From Clostridiales bacterium (lineage in GTDB: Bacteria; Bacillota; Clostridia; Oscillospirales; Butyricicoccaceae): 8,342 nucleotides of DNA. The DNA lies in NCBI GenBank assembly GCA_004555915.1, contig SFJM01000059.1, positions 1 through 8,342 of the forward strand. The letters are read 5' to 3'. Positions 5,817-8,342 of the stretch are shown here, one piece after another. A model generated the notes under the pieces. The model did no database searches. It saw only the letters and a program-made list of their open reading frames with translations, and was not told where the DNA came from. Positions within the stretch are counted from its first letter, which is position 1. Each line of letters opens with the position of its first letter. The translations under genes were made by a program, and so were the position numbers.

Positions 5817-6574
5817 AGCCGGACAACACGCAGGAAACCATTTATGTAGGGCTGGACACAGGCTTGCCGCCCTACCTGCCATATCCCCGGTTCCTGCTGA
5901 AAATGGACATTTCCCAGACCGCCAAGCTGCTCTATGCGCTGCTGTTAGACCGCACCACCCTGTCACAGCGGAACGGCTGGCAGGACGACCAAGGCAGGAC
6001 ATTCATTGTCTATCCCATAGCGGAGATTGCCGAAATGCTGGATAAGGGGCAGACCGCCATCAAAGCCGCCTTAAACGAACTGGACGCAGCCGGACTTCTG
6101 GAACGGAAACGGGCGGGATTTTCCGCAGCCAACCGCCTGTATGTGAAGCTGCCGCCATTCGTACGGATTTCCGACCCTATGACAGTCGGAAAAGCGACCC
6201 TCATAAGTGCGGAAAACCGACCTACTGATGGTCGGAAAAGCGACCTTATGACGGTCGGAAAACCGACCCCTAACAACCTTACTATAAACAACCTGATAGA
6301 AAACCAAACAATGGGAGTGAGTGAAGAGCCGCACAAACCGTTTGGCAGATATGAAAATGTTTTTCTGACCGAAGCCGAGTATGCAGAACTGAAAACCGAG
6401 TTCCCGGACAGACTGGAACGGCTCATTGAAGAAATGAGCCGCTACCTTGCCGCCAACGGGAGAACCTACCAGAACTATGCCGCCGCCCTGCGGATCTGGG
6501 CGGAGAACGATAAAAAGGACGCCCCGAAACAGGGCGTCCCGGACTACACCTGCAAGGAGGGGGAAAGTTTATGA
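5813..6574 (+). CDS. repA: RepA_N-type replication initiator protein
   Basis: This 253-aa protein resembles RepA_N-family initiators of Firmicute plasmids and integrative elements, which bind the origin and recruit the replication machinery. The N-terminal winged-helix domain spans about residues 20-112 and includes LPPYLPYPRFLL, then an HTH-like stretch (IAEIAEMLDKGQTAIKAALNEL). A low-conservation linker (about 115-165) is encoded by 23-bp DNA repeats that may form the origin. A conserved helical C-terminal domain follows (about 178-235, from FGRYENVFLTEAEYAEL to LRIWAEND). ATG 5813 is preferred over the in-frame GTG at 5780 because it forms an ATGA overlap with the upstream small gene. No good ribosome site precedes it, implying coupled translation. 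Its TGA overlaps the next ATG in the same way. The family call is confident; details of initiation are inferred. Confidence 0.88.
   Translation: MKPDNTQETIYVGLDTGLPPYLPYPRFLLKMDISQTAKLLYALLLDRTTLSQRNGWQDDQGRTFIVYPIAEIAEMLDKGQTAIKAALNELDAAGLLERKRAGFSAANRLYVKLPPFVRISDPMTVGKATLISAENRPTDGRKSDLMTVGKPTPNNLTINNLIENQTMGVSEEPHKPFGRYENVFLTEAEYAELKTEFPDRLERLIEEMSRYLAANGRTYQNYAAALRIWAENDKKDAPKQGVPDYTCKEGESL
6154..6268 (+). repeat. 23-bp tandem iterons inside repA (candidate replication origin)
   Basis: Four units of exactly 23 bp lie at 6177-6199, 6200-6222, 6223-6245 and 6246-6268. Each has an 8-base spacer (e.g. TACTGATG, TTATGACG) and a 15-base core close to GTCGGAAAACCGACC, which with its preceding G is itself a hairpin-forming palindrome (GGTCGG/CCGACC) around AAAA. 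A degenerate fifth unit lies at 6154-6176. The period is not a multiple of three, so the protein sequence does not repeat in register, which points to selection on the DNA. RepA_N plasmids are known to carry their origins within the rep gene. Confidence 0.8.
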
Positions 6575-7404
6575 ACAAAATCGAGAATATCAATCTGCTG
6601 CCGGATACCGAGCCGGACAGCGGCGACTACACAGGCGAGGACGGTTTGCTGTACTGCGGAAAATGCCGCAAGCCCAAAGAAGCCTATTTCCCGGAGGGCA
6701 AGACGCTTTTCGGGCTTGACCGCCACCCGGCAGAGTGCGACTGCCAGCGGGCGCAGCGGATTGAGCGTGAAGCCGCCGAACAGCAGCGCAGACACCTTGA
6801 CACCGTAGAGGACTTGAAACGCCGGGGATTTTCCGATACCGCCATGCGGGACTGGACTTTTGAAAACGACAACGGCAGGAACCCCCAGACCGCTGTTGCC
6901 CGGTTCTATGCGGAGCATTGGGACACCATGCAGGCCGAGAACATTGGCTATCTCTTTTGGGGCGGTGTGGGAACCGGCAAAAGCTACCTTGCGGGCTGTA
7001 TCGCAAACGCCCTGATGGAGAAAGAAATCCCCGTCCGCATGACAAACTTTGCTGCAATCCTCAATGACCTTGCCGCCAGCTTTGAGGGCAGGAACGAGTA
7101 CATCTCCCGGCTCTGCCGCTATCCGCTGCTGATTTTGGACGATTTCGGCATGGAGCGTGGAACAGAATACGGGCTGGAACAGGTTTACAGCGTCATTGAC
7201 AGCCGATACCGTAGCCGCAGGCCGCTGATCGTCACCACTAACCTGACCTTGCAGCAAATCCAGAACCCGCCGGACACCGCCCACGCCCGTATCTATGACC
7301 GGCTGCTGGAAATGTGTGCCCCCGTCCGTTTTACAGGCGGTAATTTCCGCAGGGAAACCGCACAGGCCAAGCTGGAACGGCTGAAAAATTTGATGAACGA
7401 GTGA
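6571..7404 (+). CDS. DnaC-like helicase-loader ATPase
   Basis: This 277-aa AAA+ protein resembles DnaC/IstB-type loaders that place the replicative helicase on DNA melted by an initiator. A putative zinc site is formed by C29, C32, C56 and C58. A charged helical linker follows (about 60-85). The ATPase core then has Walker A GGVGTGKS at residues 131-138, Walker B LLILDDFG at 186-193 and a sensor-1 region VTTN at 221-224. The start is supported by AAGGAGG at 6554-6560, 10 nt upstream, and by the ATGA overlap with repA. Pairing an initiator with its own loader suggests the excised element replicates rather like a plasmid. It is distinct from IstB at 1706-2482, which lacks the Cys cluster and sits in an insertion sequence. 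Confidence 0.9.
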   Translation: MNKIENINLLPDTEPDSGDYTGEDGLLYCGKCRKPKEAYFPEGKTLFGLDRHPAECDCQRAQRIEREAAEQQRRHLDTVEDLKRRGFSDTAMRDWTFENDNGRNPQTAVARFYAEHWDTMQAENIGYLFWGGVGTGKSYLAGCIANALMEKEIPVRMTNFAAILNDLAASFEGRNEYISRLCRYPLLILDDFGMERGTEYGLEQVYSVIDSRYRSRRPLIVTTNLTLQQIQNPPDTAHARIYDRLLEMCAPVRFTGGNFRRETAQAKLERLKNLMNE

Positions 7405-7416
7405 AAGGAGTAGCCT

Positions 7417-7602
7417 ATGGCAGATAACAAGCAGATCAACCGAACCAATCCCCGCCGCCCCGACTGCGTGACGGAAATCCGCATGGGCAACTCTGTCCTT
7501 GTGGTGTCCGGCTTTTTCAAGCAGGGCAGCAGCGAAACCGCCGCCGACAAAATGGCAAAGGTATTGCAGACCGAAGCTGCTACACAAAAACCGGCAATAT
7601 GA
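7417..7602 (+). CDS. TnpW-like transposon-encoded small protein
   Basis: This 61-aa protein resembles the TnpW family, named from Tn4451-type elements and of unknown function. The recognisable part is TEIRMGNSVLVVSGFF (residues 19-34), a likely beta-hairpin core, followed by a polar segment with ETAADKMAKVL (40-50). No membrane segment, signal peptide or metal motif is seen. AAAGGAG at 7404-7410 lies 6 nt before the ATG, and the gene follows the helicase-loader stop by 12 bases, so it is the last gene of the replication operon. A large serine recombinase follows after about 110 bases; this order (loader, TnpW, recombinase) recurs in Clostridia integrative elements. A role in regulating excision or the recombinase is possible but not shown. 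Confidence 0.8.
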   Translation: MADNKQINRTNPRRPDCVTEIRMGNSVLVVSGFFKQGSSETAADKMAKVLQTEAATQKPAI

Positions 7603-7638
7603 CAGGACATAAAGAAGCACTTTTGACGCTTTTGCCGC

Positions 7639-7668
7639 TATACAGACAGCCGCCCCATGTGGTATGAT
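7639..7668 (+). promoter_or_regulatory. Candidate promoter of the recombinase gene
   Basis: TATACA (7639-7644, 4 of 6 to the -35) and TATGAT (7663-7668, 5 of 6 to the -10) are 18 bases apart. A TGG directly before the -10 gives an extended -10 motif. Transcription would start near 7675, about 40 bases before the recombinase ATG. This suggests the recombinase can be expressed separately from the replication operon. Confidence 0.5.
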
Positions 7669-7697
7669 AAAAATACGGAATAGTGGGGTTGGCTGTC
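7645..7697. promoter_or_regulatory. Inverted repeat flanking the recombinase -10 box
   Basis: GACAGCC (7645-7651) and CCCCA (7653-7657) are mirrored by TGGGG (7684-7688) and GGCTGTC (7691-7697). The arms bracket the -10 element, an arrangement suited to a dimeric repressor or to autoregulation by the recombinase. The long 26-base centre makes a simple terminator unlikely. The function is inferred. Confidence 0.5.
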
Positions 7698-7713
7698 GGA
7701 AACGGAGGATTTT

Positions 7714-8342
7714 ATGTTAAGACAAGCCACCCAAAACCTGATTACCGCCCTTTATCCGAGATTATCCAAAGACGATGACCTGCAAGGAGAGAGCAATTCC
7801 ATATCGAACCAGAAAAGGATACTCGAAGCCTACGCAAAACAGAATGGATTTACCAATCTGCGCTGGTACACCGATGACGGGTATTCCGGGGCAAACTTCC
7901 AAAGACCCGGTTTTCAAGCCATGCTTGCGGATATTGAAGCCGGGAAAGTAGGCACAGTGATCGTCAAGGATATGTCGAGGCTGGGGCGAAACTACCTGCA
8001 AGTGGGGTTTTATACGGAAATGCTGTTTCCTCAAAAGGGTGTCCGCTTTATCGCTGTCAACGATAATGTGGACAGCGCCAGCGAGGGCATGGACAACGAT
8101 TTTACCCCGCTGCGAAATTTATTCAACGAATGGCTGGTGAGAGATACGAGCAAGAAAATCAAGGCAGTTAAAAAGTCAAAAGGCATGAGCGGCAAGCCTG
8201 TTACCAGCAAGCCGGTTTATGGCTATCTCATGGACGAGGACGAAAACTTCATCATAGACGAGGAAGCCGCCCCGGTGGTACAGCAGATTTACCAGCTTTG
8301 CCTTGCCGGGAACGGCCCGACCAAGATTGCCCGTATGCTGAC
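7714..8342 (+). CDS. Large serine recombinase (TnpX/TndX-like), 3'-truncated by window end
   Basis: The frame runs from ATG 7714 to the window edge without a stop, giving 209 residues of a protein normally about 500-600 aa. The N-terminal resolvase domain (about 10-145) is clear: PRLSKDDD carries the expected catalytic Ser (S18) and R16; DDGYSGANFQRPGF (54-67) and VIVKDMSRLGRNYL (82-95, with R89 and R92) are family motifs. The recombinase domain starts around 163-171 (VTSKPVYGY), so it is a large serine recombinase that would integrate and excise the element. A GGAGG sequence at 7704-7708 gives good ribosome-site support, 5 nt before the ATG. The element's right attachment site would be expected beyond the gene's end, outside the window. 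Confidence 0.92.
   Translation, partial: MLRQATQNLITALYPRLSKDDDLQGESNSISNQKRILEAYAKQNGFTNLRWYTDDGYSGANFQRPGFQAMLADIEAGKVGTVIVKDMSRLGRNYLQVGFYTEMLFPQKGVRFIAVNDNVDSASEGMDNDFTPLRNLFNEWLVRDTSKKIKAVKKSKGMSGKPVTSKPVYGYLMDEDENFIIDEEAAPVVQQIYQLCLAGNGPTKIARML

Noticed and set aside
6154..6268. CRISPR-like reading of the 23-bp repeats in repA
   Set aside because: The units are contiguous with only 8-base, similar spacers and lie within a coding frame, so iterons explain them better.
6544..7620. 358-codon open frame on the minus strand opposite the helicase-loader and TnpW-like genes
   Set aside because: It overlaps two well-supported genes completely and has no family motif; the length is explained by codon structure of the opposite strand.

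Overview
The window looks like part of an integrative, mobilizable element from a gut-type Firmicute (Clostridia, Lachnospiraceae/Oscillospiraceae-like). This is inferred from the strong AAAGGAG ribosome sites, the Tn4451/Tn1549-style gene set and the protein families; no taxonomic marker gene is present. All recognised genes are on the + strand.

Layout. (1) About 1-2564 is an apparently complete IS21-family insertion sequence: istA transposase (161-1699) and istB ATPase (1706-2482), bounded by matching terminal repeats. (2) About 2565-3076 is the 3' remnant of an IS3-family element, whose orfB has lost its N-terminal half and first catalytic Asp where the IS21 end abuts it. (3) 3077-3392 is non-coding. 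It holds a six-copy hexamer microsatellite, two GC-rich hairpins that make an oriT candidate, and a tetO-like palindrome just before mobC. (4) 3393-5379 is the transfer module: mobC (relaxosome accessory protein) overlapping a MOBP-type HUH relaxase. (5) 5380-5645 is a structured leader with nested inverted repeats, a candidate promoter, a 17-bp direct repeat and a hairpin just before the next ribosome site. (6) 5646-7602 is a tightly packed replication operon: a 56-aa Cys-rich protein, a RepA_N-type initiator, a DnaC-like helicase loader and a TnpW-type small protein, the first three joined by ATGA overlaps. (7) 7714-8342 is the N-terminal part of a large serine recombinase, cut by the window end, with its own promoter and a flanking inverted repeat.

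How it may work together (inference): the serine recombinase excises the element as a circle. MobC and the relaxase nick a nearby oriT and lead a strand into a conjugation channel supplied by another element, as no type IV secretion or coupling-protein genes are visible here. RepA and the helicase loader would keep the circle replicating. A row of 23-bp repeats inside repA is a good candidate for the replication origin, matching the known placement of origins within rep genes of RepA_N plasmids. The IS segment on the left appears lower in GC than the mob/rep module, consistent with a mosaic built by successive insertions.
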